Assembly (NCBI GenBank): GCA_008638375.1
Contig: CM018043.1
Coordinates: 57,103,010-57,167,009, forward strand
Length of the DNA: 64,000 nucleotides
DNA from: Nyssa sinensis
Taxonomy: Eukaryota; Streptophyta; Magnoliopsida; Cornales; Nyssaceae
Direction: 5' to 3'
The position numbers and the translations under genes were made by a program. Within the stretch, counting starts at the first letter, position 1. Every line of letters starts with the position of its first letter. Below the pieces are notes generated by a model. The model ran no database searches, was not told the DNA's origin, and saw only the letters and a program-made list of their open reading frames with translations. Of the stretch, positions 1 to 11,278 are shown in pieces.

Positions 1-168
1 TTTTCCATTTCTTGTATGTTTTACGTTATTCCACCCAATCTAACATGGTATTAGAGCCTCTCCTTCCTTGGTCTAATTTTTCTCTGATTTAATTCCGTAA
101 CCTCTCTGTTTCTGTTTTTGTTTCTACATCGAACCCTCAACCTCTCGATTTGTCTCATTCGTTCTCTA

Positions 169-260
169 TCTCAGCAGCCACAGTACTGATTCTGTCTCAG
201 CAGCTGCAGTACTGATTTCGTCTCAGCAGACGTAGTACTGATTCCGTCTCAGCAGCAGTT
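169..260 (+). repeat. 26-bp tandem repeat in LTR-element leader
   Basis: Three 26-bp units of the form TCTCAGCAGCNRCAGTACTG plus six bases, followed by a partial fourth, lie between the primer-binding site and the polypurine tract. They differ at a few positions. Their role is unknown. Confidence 0.75.
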
Positions 261-424
261 CATCCCTAGCCTTCTTCACCGTCACCGTTCTGCCCCACAC
301 GTGGCCTCGGCATTCTCATCATCGTCTATTCCACCGTCTCAATAAATCGCAGCACTGGTTTTGTCTCAATCGCACCTCTAGTTTTGTCTCAACAACAGCC
401 TCCCCCACATTCAGACTTTGTTTG

Positions 425-460
425 CAAACTCAAGTTGGTCTACTTCCCACCTTGAGTTTG
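425..460. repeat. Perfect 10-bp inverted repeat beside the polypurine tract
   Basis: CAAACTCAAG at 425-434 is the exact reverse complement of CTTGAGTTTG at 451-460. The 16-base loop ends just before the purine tract that would prime plus-strand synthesis in the LTR element. Confidence 0.6.
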
Positions 461-760
461 AGGGAGGGTATTAGAAGTATATTAGGGTATATTATTGTGA
501 TACTAGGGTTAGGGTTAGGGTTCGCCGCCACGTATATATTATTGTGGAATGTTAGTAGGATTAGGGTTTATAGTTTGTTTCATTTATTTCTACTTTCCTT
601 GTTCTACCTCATAACCCTCCTATATAAAGGAGCTCTCTTGTTTAGTTTAGGTATGTGAATTCAGTCTAATATAATGTAATCTTTTGAGTTTTTTCTGTTT
701 TTCTCTTTTTTCTTTCTTTTCTATTTCTTGTTTGTTGTACGTTATTCCACCAAATCTAAC

Positions 761-1810
761 TGGTTTCAATAAAAAAACTTGTAATCCTAGTATTACTAGT
801 GGAAAAGGTAATGGAAGGAAAAATAGAATTAAGAAGATGATACTTATCGAAATGATTGAGACGTGTATGAAACACTATTTTTAAAAGTTATTTTCGCCTC
901 TGTGTGCTTGCTCCAAGCTCGAGGTGCAGACTTGTTGATGTCTTGCATCTATTTATCCAGCACGTAAAGTGAAAGTATATATAAGCTCACAAAAGTTTTC
1001 TGACCTTTCTAATGTGAGATGCTTGCTTTCTTGAAGAAAGAGAAATTTACAAGACAAGAGATGAATTTGTCTTTTGAGATACTCACACTCAAGACTATTT
1101 AAATAACATATATCAATCCCATTACCCAACAAAATTGCAAGAAGAAAAGGTCAGAAAGGTTTTTTAATTAAAAAAAGGACAATTATTTAATGTATACTCA
1201 GAATACTAAAAAGAGTAAACTGAAGACAAATACAAGACTCCGAAATTTGGGGTTTGGAGTGTTTTTATTTCAAGTGAAATGAATGTTCTTTATTTTTTTC
1301 ACAAAATCATTTTTAAAATTTAAAAATTATTATTATTTTAACATATGAATCTCATCTACTTATAAGAGAAATATAAAATATTCATTTTAATTAAAATTGA
1401 GATATTTTGTTAGATCTAAAATACTATACTAGTTATTTAATTGAAATAATGATGTAAGAGGATTAAAAAACAAAAACAAAAACAAAAACAAACGAAAAGG
1501 AAATTCAAAGTTAAGTGATACCTTGTAAACCGTGTAATTAAAATCTTATTGAAGGAAAAAAACTCCCACAGCCTTACATTCAGTTTTTGTCTTTCTTTTG
1601 TTGACAGACCCCCTCACGGCACAAACTTCCCATTTTTTTGGCTTGCGGCTTGAGCTCACTTCTCATGTCTACACATATATAAATTATATAATTCTTATTA
1701 AATTATACTAACTTGATTTAATTGGCTCAGATATTTCCAACTCAAACTTGAATATGAATTTCTAAATTTTTTTTTTCTTCAACTATCTCATCCTTCAAAG
1801 TAAAAAATAA
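761..1810. other. Intergenic, no gene seen
   Basis: AT-rich sequence with short open frames only. An AAAAAC pentamer/hexamer run lies near 1465-1490. No coding similarity or structured RNA was recognised. Confidence 0.6.
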
Positions 1811-2129
1811 ATGAATTAGGAAGAATAATAAAAAAGAATTAATGTTTTTAATTTGTTCTTTTTCAAATTTAAGCTCTTTTGGCTAAGCCAGAAGGAGAGC
1901 AATAAAGATATTAAAAATAAAATCTAAGTATTTCAAATTTAAGTTTTTTAAAATTTAAAATATAAATTTGATTATTACAAATAAAAAATCGTAATTTGAT
2001 ACGTAGATACTGCACTCAAGATATTCTTTACCGGTTCATCAAAAATAAAAAAAAAAAAGGTTTAAGCTCCTTGGCCTAACAAACAATTAATGTCGGTGTC
2101 TCTTCAATTCACGAGTTCCATTTCCCTTA

Positions 2130-2635
2130 CAGTTTGTTTGGATAAGTAGAAGGGAAAAGAATGGAGAGAAAAGTATTAATTATGAGGGAAAGGAAAGGAA
2201 TGGAGAGGAGAGGGTAATCCCTTGTTTATGTTTGGATAATTAATGAAAAGAAAGCAGAGGTAATCTTTTCATCTTGTTTGGGAATGATAAAGGAGAGAAA
2301 GGAAAATAAAAAATTTTATATTATTTTACTATTATATACAAACAATGTGTATTTAGATGCTCTAGGATAGAGGTGTCATTTTTATTTTGTCTTTTATAAT
2401 TTTAAGGGTAATACTGGTATTATTAAAAATTCATTAAATCCTTCTTTCCTTTCTCTCCCTTTCCGTCCACTTTTGCAAGGATAACAAAATAGTTAAAAAG
2501 GGGGTTAAGCTCTCCCTCCCTTTCCCTCCCTTTCCCTCCCTTTCCTTCTTAATTTTTAAAACAAACATGATATAAGCTCTCCTTCCTTATCCTTCCCTTC
2601 CCTTTCTTTCCAATTCCTTCCATCCAAACATAGTG
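2130..2635 (+). mobile_element. PIF/Harbinger (Tourist-like) MITE, 506 bp, with TTA target duplication
   Basis: The element starts CAGTTTGTTTGGATAAG and ends CATCCAAACATAGTG, giving imperfect terminal inverted repeats. It is flanked by TTA at 2127-2129 and 2636-2638. The duplicate arm at about 3290-3312 has a single TTA at the same place, so the insertion limits are directly visible. The arms are GA-rich on the left and CT-rich on the right, and there is no transposase ORF. A related copy in inverted orientation lies at 57755-58240. The 3-bp TTA duplication is characteristic of PIF/Harbinger elements. Confidence 0.85.
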
Positions 2636-2911
2636 TTAGTGTCAAATTCTATCACGGCAATTCCATGAAACGGTCGAGCCTAACCATTTTTAATTCCTGG
2701 AAAATGTGAACCAGTGGGACCCAAAGTTGGGCTGGTTCAGAGCTTATGCAAAATTTCTTTATTGTTTTCGGTACAATGTATTTGAGTATAGTGTAATCGA
2801 GTCAATAAATACTTGTAATATATATAAATATGTACATTATATATTGATGTAATAAATATTTATTGATTTAGATACATTATACACAGAATTAGGAAGAATA
2901 ATCAAAAGAAT

Positions 2912-3112
2912 TAAGTTTCGTTTGAATAGTAATTTAGATATAATTTTTTGAAATATATTTCAAAATTTTGTAATTAATTTTTTAAAAATTATGAAAATAC
3001 ATTTGAATATGATAATCTAAATTTTAAAAAATTAAAAAAATTTATTTTAAAAACGCATATTTTATGTTTTGAAATTAAAAAACTGTTTTTGAAAATGTAA
3101 GCTAACAGAGTT
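2912..3112 (+). mobile_element. AT-rich MITE of about 200 bp in duplication arm 2
   Basis: This block (TTTCGTTTGAATAGTAATTT through AATGTAAGCTAACAGAG) interrupts a stretch that is continuous in arm 1 near 1840, with TAA/TTAA at the edges. Related sequence occurs inverted at about 9455-9632 and, in the NRPB1-derived array, at 53028-53220 and 56693-56797/58545-58605. The shared core is GGATATGATAATCTAAATTT. No coding capacity. Confidence 0.65.
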
Positions 3113-3731
3113 TTAATGTTTTTAATTTGTTCTTTTTCAAATTTAAGCTCTCTTGGCTAACCTCCGATTGTCTTTATCAATTCATTAAAAATAAAAAAAT
3201 AATTCATCAAAAAAAAGGAAAGAAAAAAAAAAGGTTTAAGCTCGCTTGGCCTAACAAACAATAAATGTTGGTGTCTCTTCCATCACGAGTCCCATTTCCT
3301 TTAGTGTCAAATTCTATCACGGCAATTCCATGAAACGGTGAGCCTAACCATTTTTAATTCCTGGAAAATGTGAACCAGTCGGACCCAAAGTTCGGTTGGT
3401 TCAGAGTTTGTGCAAAATTTCTTTATTGTATTCGAGTTAATAAATATTTATTATACATATAAAATATATAAATGATGTATAGTTATAATAGATATTCATT
3501 GATTCAGATACACTGTACCTAATATCAATAAATAATAACTCGAATTTATGGTGTCAGCCTGAAATATATTAGTATCAGAATTCTCATTATCATTTGGTCA
3601 ATAACAAATGTCAATTTTTGTAATAGGATTATAGAATAACTTATCACTGTATCAAAAAAATATTGAATAATTTTAAATAAATTTAATAAAAATATTTCAA
3701 CATATATTGTGTGGTTGTTGATTTTTATAAG

Positions 3732-3732
<1 letters not shown>

Positions 3733-3763
<31 letters not shown>
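3733..3763. repeat. TA/TG microsatellite
   Basis: Runs of TA followed by TG dinucleotides. Confidence 0.9.
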
Positions 3764-4397
3764 AAATTTTCCTTTCCTTTTTTGTTACTACAGCCCAACT
3801 GACTGATCAACTGCAATTTTTAACACCTTGGTAAAAAAAATATCATTTTAGAGAGAGATAGAGAGGGCGCTCTAAGGTATATTTGAAACAAAAATCAACT
3901 TATTATTTTTTATATGAAAAAATAAATAGTCTCAACAACAACCATTTAAAGTTATATATTCTGCACTTGGTCATCATGAATCAAAATTTCACTCAAGATT
4001 ATTAAAATGATAAACGTAATAATTAGAGACTAAGTGATGGAAACATTTGTCTAGTTATCCTCTATTAACGTGTCGTTATCTTAACAATGAAGCAAGCAAT
4101 TAAGGATAACACAAGGCACCCATCCATTCCCCCCTAAGTTAGGTGACATTTTGTGGGCCTTGACATTTAAAATGGCCTAAAAAAACAACCATATACAAAC
4201 AAAGTTCTGCTAATTAATCCATATTTTTGTGGTTTTTCACGTTGAAAGACAAATGCATGCACTCCACGTTTAATGTTGAAATACATAAATTCTAAGCAAT
4301 TTACAGACATCATTTCTCATGTTCCAGCAGCCATGAACACAAACTTTGTGCAATTGTGACCCTAGTTTTCTTCATCTGAAACCTCCATATTATATAT

Positions 4398-4670
4398 ATA
4401 TTTATATGTGTGTGTGTGGCGTTACCCTTTCCCCTCCCATTAAATAAACTGCTGCTATATATCTGTGTATATATATGTGTGTGTGTGTGTGACGTTACCC
4501 TTTCCCCTCCCATTAAATAAACTGCTGCTATATATCTGTGTATATATATGTGTGTGTGTGTGTGTGACGTTACCCTTTCCCCTCCCATTAAATAAACTGC
4601 TGCTATATATATGTGTGTGTGTGCGTGTGACGTTACCTTCCCCTCCCATTACATAAACAGTTGCTGTCAA
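4398..4670. repeat. Minisatellite, about 75-bp unit x 4, with TG microsatellite in each unit
   Basis: Four copies of (TG)n-ACGTTACCCTTTCCCCTCCCAT-TAAATAAACTGCTGC-TATATATCTGTG follow one another. The first copy begins near 4402 and the last, shortened one ends near 4665. TG tract length varies between units. Open frames on both strands across the array are by-products of the repeat and are not proposed as genes. Confidence 0.9.
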
Positions 4671-6830
4671 AATATATAATGAATTTAGTCAATTTTTGTA
4701 CCATGATAAATCAGTACCATGTCAAAATTTAGATGTATGTGATATTTTACTAATTTTCTTTTTCTCTTCCTTCTTGGTAGGTGAGCTAAATAACAACCCA
4801 CATGCAATCTCATGGTTTGCAGTATCTTGCAATGCAATGCAGCAAGTCAAACAACTTGCTCCAGCAGTTCAAGCCCACAGGACAATATACAAATATACAA
4901 ATTAACTTGCTTTCTACCTAACCAATTAATTAAGTAACAAAGAGCAACTTATTGAAATAAGCTAATTTCAGCTTTAAAAATTTTATAAGTTGATTTCAAA
5001 TTAATTCATTCAAACGGTTTATTTTGAGTTAAACGCTTAATTTTTCAAATAAACATAATAAGTTGATTTCATTGACCTGTAAACAAACGGACATTTTATG
5101 TGTAACCTTGCTTTGAGATTGAACTCTAGCTACATACGGTTAAAATCATTAGGGTTTATAGTTCCCAACCATATTATCTAAGAGTGGGTGGCATGGCTAG
5201 TTGGGATGTTGATACAGGTGATTAAGTTTTTCATTTTGCATTGATGCTAAGAGTCGGCAATGTGTGTGACAAAAGTGCTAGTCAACAATTCATTATATTT
5301 TAACTAACAATATCTTTTGGGGATTGTTGGCCTTTGATTTCATCAATGTTTTAGGTCTTTTTCCTTTGGGTAGTTGTTGAAACTTGTACTAAGCCAAGAG
5401 GAATGTAGCTTTGTTAGTTTTTGACACTCACACAGATCCTAGGTTGGCTAGAAAATCTGCACGAGTCTTTCTTTCTTTTCCCATACATTTCAGTAATGGC
5501 AGTGTTTTTTCATATGACCCTTATCAGTGTGATATTGGAATATTCTCTCCTATTTTCTTTCCTTGCAGAAAAACACTTCATGTAGTTGCTTTCTTGTTAT
5601 CAAGTTTTGGCTGTTTGACTTGTACAAATTAATTAATCAATATAGTCTAATAACATTCTCCTATTTTTTCTCTATACTTTTCTTTTATCTATAACATACT
5701 TCTAATATGTAGAGATCTTGAGTTCAAATATCTTCCGGTTTCGGTTCACGTACAAGACGTTGTATTCTGTTCCACTCTCGACACATTATACTTCCGTCAC
5801 TCTTGCACGTGAAGAAGATGTTAAAATAAATTAATCTAAATTGTTGACACATCCTCTCAAAATTTAAGTTTTTAGAAGATAATACCTTAAATTAATATAA
5901 TAAAAAGTTGTCTATTGAATTGTTAACATATAATACTCAAAAATCAAGAGACATTACTTGGTGCAATAGTCCCCTATTGCGTGCCAGGCAGTGGCGAGGA
6001 CAAGATATAATGTTCAGGCTGTCGAGCATAAAGGTAAGTTTTGCCTGTTCGTAAAATGGTGCTTAGATGTAATTCAGGCAGGCTAAGTTCTAGTTGATTC
6101 AAGCTCAAAATTAATTAATTCGAGTCTGAACTCAAACTTAACTTTGAACTAAGGCAACTCAACTCGAATTAAAATTTAATAGTATCAGTTCAACTAAAAC
6201 CTGACAAATTTTCAGCAGCTTATATTATTAATTTCGATTTTCAAATTTTATTCATAATTTCTTCAATAAATTGTTATCTTTTTTATTTTATTTTGATTAT
6301 ACATTAAAAGTTTCAATAATTTTTTATAATTTTTCCTTTAAAAAAAATAGTTAAAATAATTCTTTCAACATAATTTAATTTTGAAAAAAATGTTAAACAT
6401 TAAAAAAAAATTAAAATTATAAATAGAAATGCTTGTAAGAAATTTCTACTAATCTAATGATGTATAACTAAAATATATAAAATATTAAGTTTAGGCTCAG
6501 ATTTATAAATTCTCAACGCAACTCAAGCCCAACTTTAATTTAAATTGGGTTTGAATTCTTTTGTTCAAGTCTATTCTGAAATATAAAAAATAAAATCTAA
6601 ATTATAAAAAATTCAGACTAGACTCGGATTAATTCGTCCAAATTGTAGTTAAAGGTTATTTATTCCACCAATAACATTATTATATTGATTCTTGAATAAG
6701 GTGACATAAACCATTGTTAAATAGTTAAGTTCGGTCTACTCCATGCCCCATAATTTTGCAACACTATTTGTTACAATGTAACCAGACTTAACTAGGCCCT
6801 GAGCAAACCATTTCAAACCCCAAATTAAAA
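4671..6830. other. Intergenic; possible decayed Copia integrase fragment at 5411-5632
   Basis: The only item of note is an open frame at 5411-5632 (+). Its spacing (DPRLARKSARVFLSF, then SYDPYQC, then FSPIFF) vaguely resembles the C-terminal part of Copia integrases (typical CVFLGY...CYDP...VSADVTFFE). The match is weak, with key residues altered and no neighbouring pol sequence. The rest is AT-rich without recognisable features. Confidence 0.25.
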
Positions 6831-6835
6831 ACAGG

Positions 6836-7048
6836 AGTAATACTATTCTTATCTTAACATTTTACTAAAAAAATTTACCTGCTTAATGTGGCTGTTCTTG
6901 GTGCTAGTGAATTCAGCCTCCTAGTGCTAGTCATGTCAGGTGAGTCTAAGAGGCTTAATTGATTAGTATCTGTATATACCCAAAAGCTTAATTGACTAAT
7001 ACCCGAACAGCCACGTCAGCAAATAAAAAAATTTAGGATAGCATTACT
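6836..7048. mobile_element. Foldback MITE of about 213 bp
   Basis: The left end reads AGTAATACTATTCTTATCTT...TTTACCTGC...TGGCTGTTC. The reverse complement of the right end reads AGTAATGCTATCCTAAATTT...GCTGACGTGGCTGTTCGGG, giving a long imperfect terminal inverted repeat. No ORF. Superfamily not assigned. Confidence 0.6.
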
Positions 7049-7383
7049 GTAAAAACAGATAGGTCCATTTTTTTGAAAATTCTGTTCTGGTGAATGGAAC
7101 TGTTGTCTCCTGCTGGAAAATTGTATCTGGCATGGCCCTTGCCCCTTCTTCAAGGTTTTAAAGGAAAAATTCTTAAATAAGATTGGTACAATGACATGAA
7201 AATGTACTCTTTCATTGACACTCTGTTATATATAATACAATTCATCTGTTTTAGTGAGACATAATAAATATAACTGAATATCATTAAAAAAATATATATT
7301 GCCCCGTCGTATACGATCCACGGAAGAATATCATATCTCGTTTTAAAGACATGTTTTGAGTTACAAGAAAGAATCACTAAGGC

Positions 7384-7640
7384 AGCAATCTAGATTCCCT
7401 TAAGTTACATAGTATGAACAATGGAACAGTTTCAACTCCTCTTGAGACCTCTGCAGTCTCTTGAATAAGGGCCCCAAACAGATGATGGGTCACAGTTTGG
7501 GCCTCCTGGATGGCTTCTTCTGCATCAGATGTGAGCAATCCCCTTGGCCCAACCAAGTTGGAGCAATTACAATTGCTGTTTATTTTTCTCACTCTTAAAT
7601 TTTGTATCCAGTGTGGAGAGCCTTGTGTAATTAGATACAA
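7384..7640 (-). other. Isolated open frame of unknown origin, possible gene fragment
   Basis: An 87-codon frame on the minus strand is less AT-rich than its surroundings and has protein-like composition, for example GPRGLLTSDAEEAIQEAQ followed by LFGALIQETAEV. I do not recognise the family. No flanking exons with good splice sites were seen, so it may be a captured exon fragment or chance. Confidence 0.2.
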
Positions 7641-7679
7641 GACCTTTTAAGTTGTCCATCCAAATATTCCTCATTTCTA

Positions 7680-8340
7680 ATTAGAATCCCAAATATGAAT
7701 TTTGGCAAATTTTGAAACTTTTTTTTTTTTTTGTCAATAGAAGAAATGCTATTTATAAATATAATTTACAAAGTCGAGGAATTTCACAGAGTCGAAGAAT
7801 TTATGTATTATGAAGTTCTTAAGAAACCAACTACCATCTAAGCCCGACCCATGCTGGAAAATCAAATAACCACCACATAACCTCATATGGGAGGGATTGA
7901 AACCGTAACCTCCTTTATGGAAACTGATATGAAATATCACTCAATCACTAAAACTTTTAAATTTTTCCCAGTTTCTAACTAGAACCCCAAATATGAATTT
8001 TGAAAAATTTTGAATTTTTTTTTTTGTCAACAGAAGAAATGCTATGTATAAGTATGACTTACAGAGTTAAAGGAATTTCACAAAGTCCAGGAGCTTGTGT
8101 ATTGCAAGGTTTTTAAAAAACCAACAACCATCTAAGCTCAAGTCATGCTGATAAATTAAATAACCATCGCATACCCCCATACTGGAGTTGCAAAGTTTTT
8201 AAAAAACCAATAACCATCTAATCCGAACTCATGCTGAGAAAGTAAATAATCATCGCATACCCCCATATCGGAGGGATTGAAATTGTGTCATCTCTTATAA
8301 AAAGATGTAAGAAATGTTACTCGAGCACTAAAACTTTTGT
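7680..8340 (+). repeat. Diverged tandem duplication with nested short duplication
   Basis: The block starting CCCAAATATGAATTTTG, then poly(T), GTCAA.AGAAGAAATGCTAT, occurs at about 7687 and again at about 7984. The second copy has an internal repeat of about 85 bp (TTTTTAAAAAACCAA.AACC at about 8110 and 8194, each followed by CATCGCATACCCCCATA). The end contains GGAGGGATTGAAA, which faintly recalls a tRNA B box, so a degenerate SINE is possible. Confidence 0.6.
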
Positions 8341-9450
8341 AAATTAAGTTAAGACCATTTATATATCTCAATATCTATATGTGTGAATATACAAATATGA
8401 CATTCAACAAAATTTAAAATTATTAAACAAAGAGTTTATGCATTCTCATATTTTAAACCAACAATCTTTATCAATTCAAATGTTTCAAATTAATTCCTTC
8501 CCATTTTGCCCCTAAAAATTTGGTAAATCATTTGTAAAGGTAAGGTAGTACTTAATTTACTTACCCCAAAAAATGTATTTACTTTCATAACCCCCACCCC
8601 CCCCACAAAAAAAAAAAAAAAAAAAAAAAACACACTACCCCTCCCACTTACAAAGACTAAATTCAAGAGTAGAGAGAGAAAATTATTGAATACACTTGAC
8701 ATACTATTGTAACTGATGCTACACTTTTCTGTGCACTGTAGGTTCCCTTGCACAATATTATTCATTTTGGACCTTGGCCCACACGGTTTTGTTTTTTCAG
8801 GGAGAAAAAAGGCCTTGTGCTAGGAATAGAGCAGCCTGGGGATTATAAGCGACACCAGTTCTCGACTCCTAACTAATGTGGGAGAAAGTGGGCACATCAG
8901 CTGCTCCCCAAGTCGGGATTGATGGAGCAGGGGAAAAGCAGGCCTCGTTCTCACAGACGGTGCCAAACTGATGTTGATTCTTTTTTATTTAATTAAAGTC
9001 TTTCAATACAGTTTATTGACTTAATTATTGGAGCTACTACCATCGGAGCCAACCTGGTTGGCTCTCTAATCTTTCTCTTTGAGTGTTTGACATTTGTAAG
9101 AAATTGGAGTCCACCAATCAAAAAAGTGCAACATTAGTAACCCTATGTATTTTAAATATTATCATAATATGTATTTTAAAACATAAATAAATAATAAAAT
9201 ATAATTAAAATAACACGTTAACATGTGATAGTTGACATCGATAAAAAAAAATATCCCAATTAAAAACCTACAACAATGGTGGGTGAAGTAAATGTCGTCA
9301 AAAGACGGCACATGGGTGCCCCACTCTTTGAAAGTGCCCAAACGAGACGTGCCATATGCTTGACTTAGTAGAGGTTTGTAATCATTAGCCAATTTTTTTA
9401 TACTAACACAGAACAAAAAGAAAACAATCATTTACCTACTTCTTAATGAT
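8341..9450. other. Intergenic, no gene seen
   Basis: Contains a C7 plus A24-type homopolymer tract near 8598-8630. At 8810-8980 a moderately GC-rich block (GGTGCCAAACTGATGTTGA near its end) resembles dispersed non-coding plant repeats. No coding region recognised. Confidence 0.5.
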
Positions 9451-9454
9451 TAAA

Positions 9455-9632
9455 TTATATTAAGACTTTTGTTTATATTTTTAAAAATAAATTTTTAATT
9501 TTAAAATATGAATAACGTATTTAATTAAATTTTTTATTTTAAAATTTTTTAATTTTTTAAAATTTAGATTATCATATTTAAATATATTACAAAATTTTTA
9601 AATCACTATCCAAATGCATCTTTATTATTTTA
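9455..9632 (-). mobile_element. AT-rich MITE, inverted copy of the family at 2912-3112
   Basis: Read on the minus strand it begins GATGCATTTGGATAGTGATT, continues through ATATGATAATCTAAATTTT and ends in AAAAATATAAACAAAAG. It matches the family members at 2.9 kb and in the NRPB1 array. Confidence 0.6.
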
Positions 9633-10094
9633 ACGCTAGATTAATGAGTAATAGAAAAATACTATTTAAAAAAATACTTTTTTGATTTTAAATTTATTGT
9701 AATTTTAAAATGTGTGATTCATGAGTTAAACTAAACACTTAATTTATTAAACAAAATTTATTTTAACTTAAAAACATGTGTTTTAAAATTTATTGAATTA
9801 AACAAAATACAATTAGTTTCTTGTAAAACTCCTTTATCAGTTGGCCCCATTGATTCCTCAAGAGCCCCTGTCCCTGTTGCCATGTGAGAGATTGAGAAAA
9901 AGATAAAAACCTTGTGTCCTATAAAAACTCAATTCTCAACATCCTTCAAAGCATAAGGAAAATGCTTTTGCATGTTGGATTCAATAATTTGATTTTCTTC
10001 GCTTGTTTATGTCTTCAAAGGATGAGTTAAAATAAATAACGAAACTAATGCAATACAATTGTTTTTTTATCATATTATTTTCATTAATCCACAT

Positions 10095-10095
10095 A

Positions 10096-10129
<34 letters not shown>

Positions 10130-10425
10130 GCTATATAATTTTACTTGTTTTTAATTGATCTTTTCATAATTTAAAAATCAATAAATACACTCATTTATAT
10201 GTAAAAATATATATATATATATATATATATTGCATTTATCACTTGAATTTAAAAACATATTATCAATGTTCAAAGACTTAGGATCTGTTTTGGGAGAGCT
10301 TTGCATTTAGAGAAATTGATTATTAGAGAATGAATTTCATAAAATTGATTGTGAATTTTTTATTTAATAAAAAAAATGTGTAAAATCGCAACTGTTCATC
10401 AAACCCATGAATTTTTAACACACAG

Positions 10426-10481
<56 letters not shown>
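10095..10481. repeat. Cluster of microsatellites: TA/GA, AT, CA/TA
   Basis: (TA)n(GA)n at 10095-10130, (AT)n at 10207-10230 and (TA)(CA)n(TA)n at 10424-10481. Confidence 0.9.
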
Positions 10482-10529
10482 TAAAAAACTGATTGATTGT
10501 AATGATTCATGTTTTAATTAACCAATTAA

Positions 10530-10830
10530 GTTAACAATAATGTTATATTTCTCAAATTTATATTATAAATATTTATTTTAAATGATGGGTCATAAATATA
10601 GCACAATGATATTAATTAAATTATTTAAAGTATCAATAATATTATATTTTTAAAATTTGTATCTTAAATTTTTATTTCAAATAATGTGTCAATAACTATA
10701 TTAATTACATTATTTAAACTATCAATAATATTATATTTTTAAATTTATATTTCAATTTTATAATTCAAATGATGTGGTATTAATATAACAGAATGTTATT
10801 AATTTTATAATTTAAAGTATTATTATTAAT
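10530..10830 (+). repeat. AT-rich tandem repeat, about 95-100 bp x 3
   Basis: Three diverged units begin AATAATRTTATATTT and end near ATTTAAAGTATC, at about 10533, 10636 and 10727. The sequence is non-coding and lies upstream of the aconitase gene. Confidence 0.65.
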
Positions 10831-11203
10831 ACAGTATTATATTAAAACCATTTGAAATACAAATTTAAAATTTAATTGGAGAGACCATAGTTTATTGGTG
10901 GTCTGACGACCATGTAAATTTTCCTCAGGTGCATGAATCTCCCGGGTACCAAACCTTTTTCCGCGTACACTAGTGAATTTTTTTATGTGCATTGAATATC
11001 CATAATTACATGCGCTCCAAGCGCACTAGTGACTAGTGTCAACTGCAGCCAATTAAATGGTGCCATGTTTCAAGCTCATATTATTTTTCACAATCACCAT
11101 TTTAGAGGATATCCGGACCTCATCTACGACGAAGATACACCATGTTAAAACGCAACTTCCCACCTGCCACAGTGCTTTCGGGGCATAGTCGCTGATATCC
11201 ACC

Positions 11204-11232
11204 ATCTCTCTCTCTCTCTCTCTCTCTCTCTT
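11204..11232. repeat. CT microsatellite in aconitase 5' leader
   Basis: An uninterrupted CT run ends about 47 bp before the inferred aconitase start codon. CT tracts are common in plant 5' UTRs and core promoters, and this one is probably transcribed. Confidence 0.85.
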
Positions 11233-11278
11233 GACAGATCATTGATTCGATTCTCATCCAACTGCAAGCCTGATCTCT

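Larger units (their letters stand above)
1..760 (+). mobile_element. Miniature or internally deleted Copia-type LTR element (right part)
   Basis: The window opens inside a 5' LTR whose last 45 bases end in ATCTAACA. A primer-binding site TGGTATTAGAGC, one change from the usual initiator-Met tRNA match of plant Copia elements, follows at 46-57. A purine-rich tract (GAGTTTGAGGGAGGG, about 454-468) precedes a second LTR at about 469-760, which ends with the same CGTTATTCCACC.AATCTAAC block. The internal region is only about 410 bp and has no gag-pol. This is therefore a TRIM-like or deleted derivative. The usual LTR start TG appears as TA. The LTR also contains a short AGGGTTAGGGTTAGGG stretch (about 507-522) that looks telomeric but lies within the LTR. 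Confidence 0.7.
1811..3525 (+). repeat. Tandem direct duplication, two diverged arms with different insertions
   Basis: Arm 1 (about 1811-2884) and arm 2 (about 2885-3525) share the blocks GAATTAGGAAGAATAAT, AATGTTTTTAATTTGTTC, GGTTTAAGCTC, GGCCTAACAAACAAT, TTCTATCACGGCAATTCC and a region around GTGAACCAGT. Arm 1 carries a 506-bp Tourist-like insertion that arm 2 lacks. Arm 2 carries a MITE of about 195 bp that arm 1 lacks. Arm 1 also has about 140 bp (around 1890-2030) missing from arm 2. Each arm therefore serves as the empty-site reference for the other. Confidence 0.8.

Noticed and set aside
507..522. Telomere-like AGGGTTAGGG repeat
   Set aside because: Too short, lacks the plant TTTAGGG unit, and lies within an LTR.
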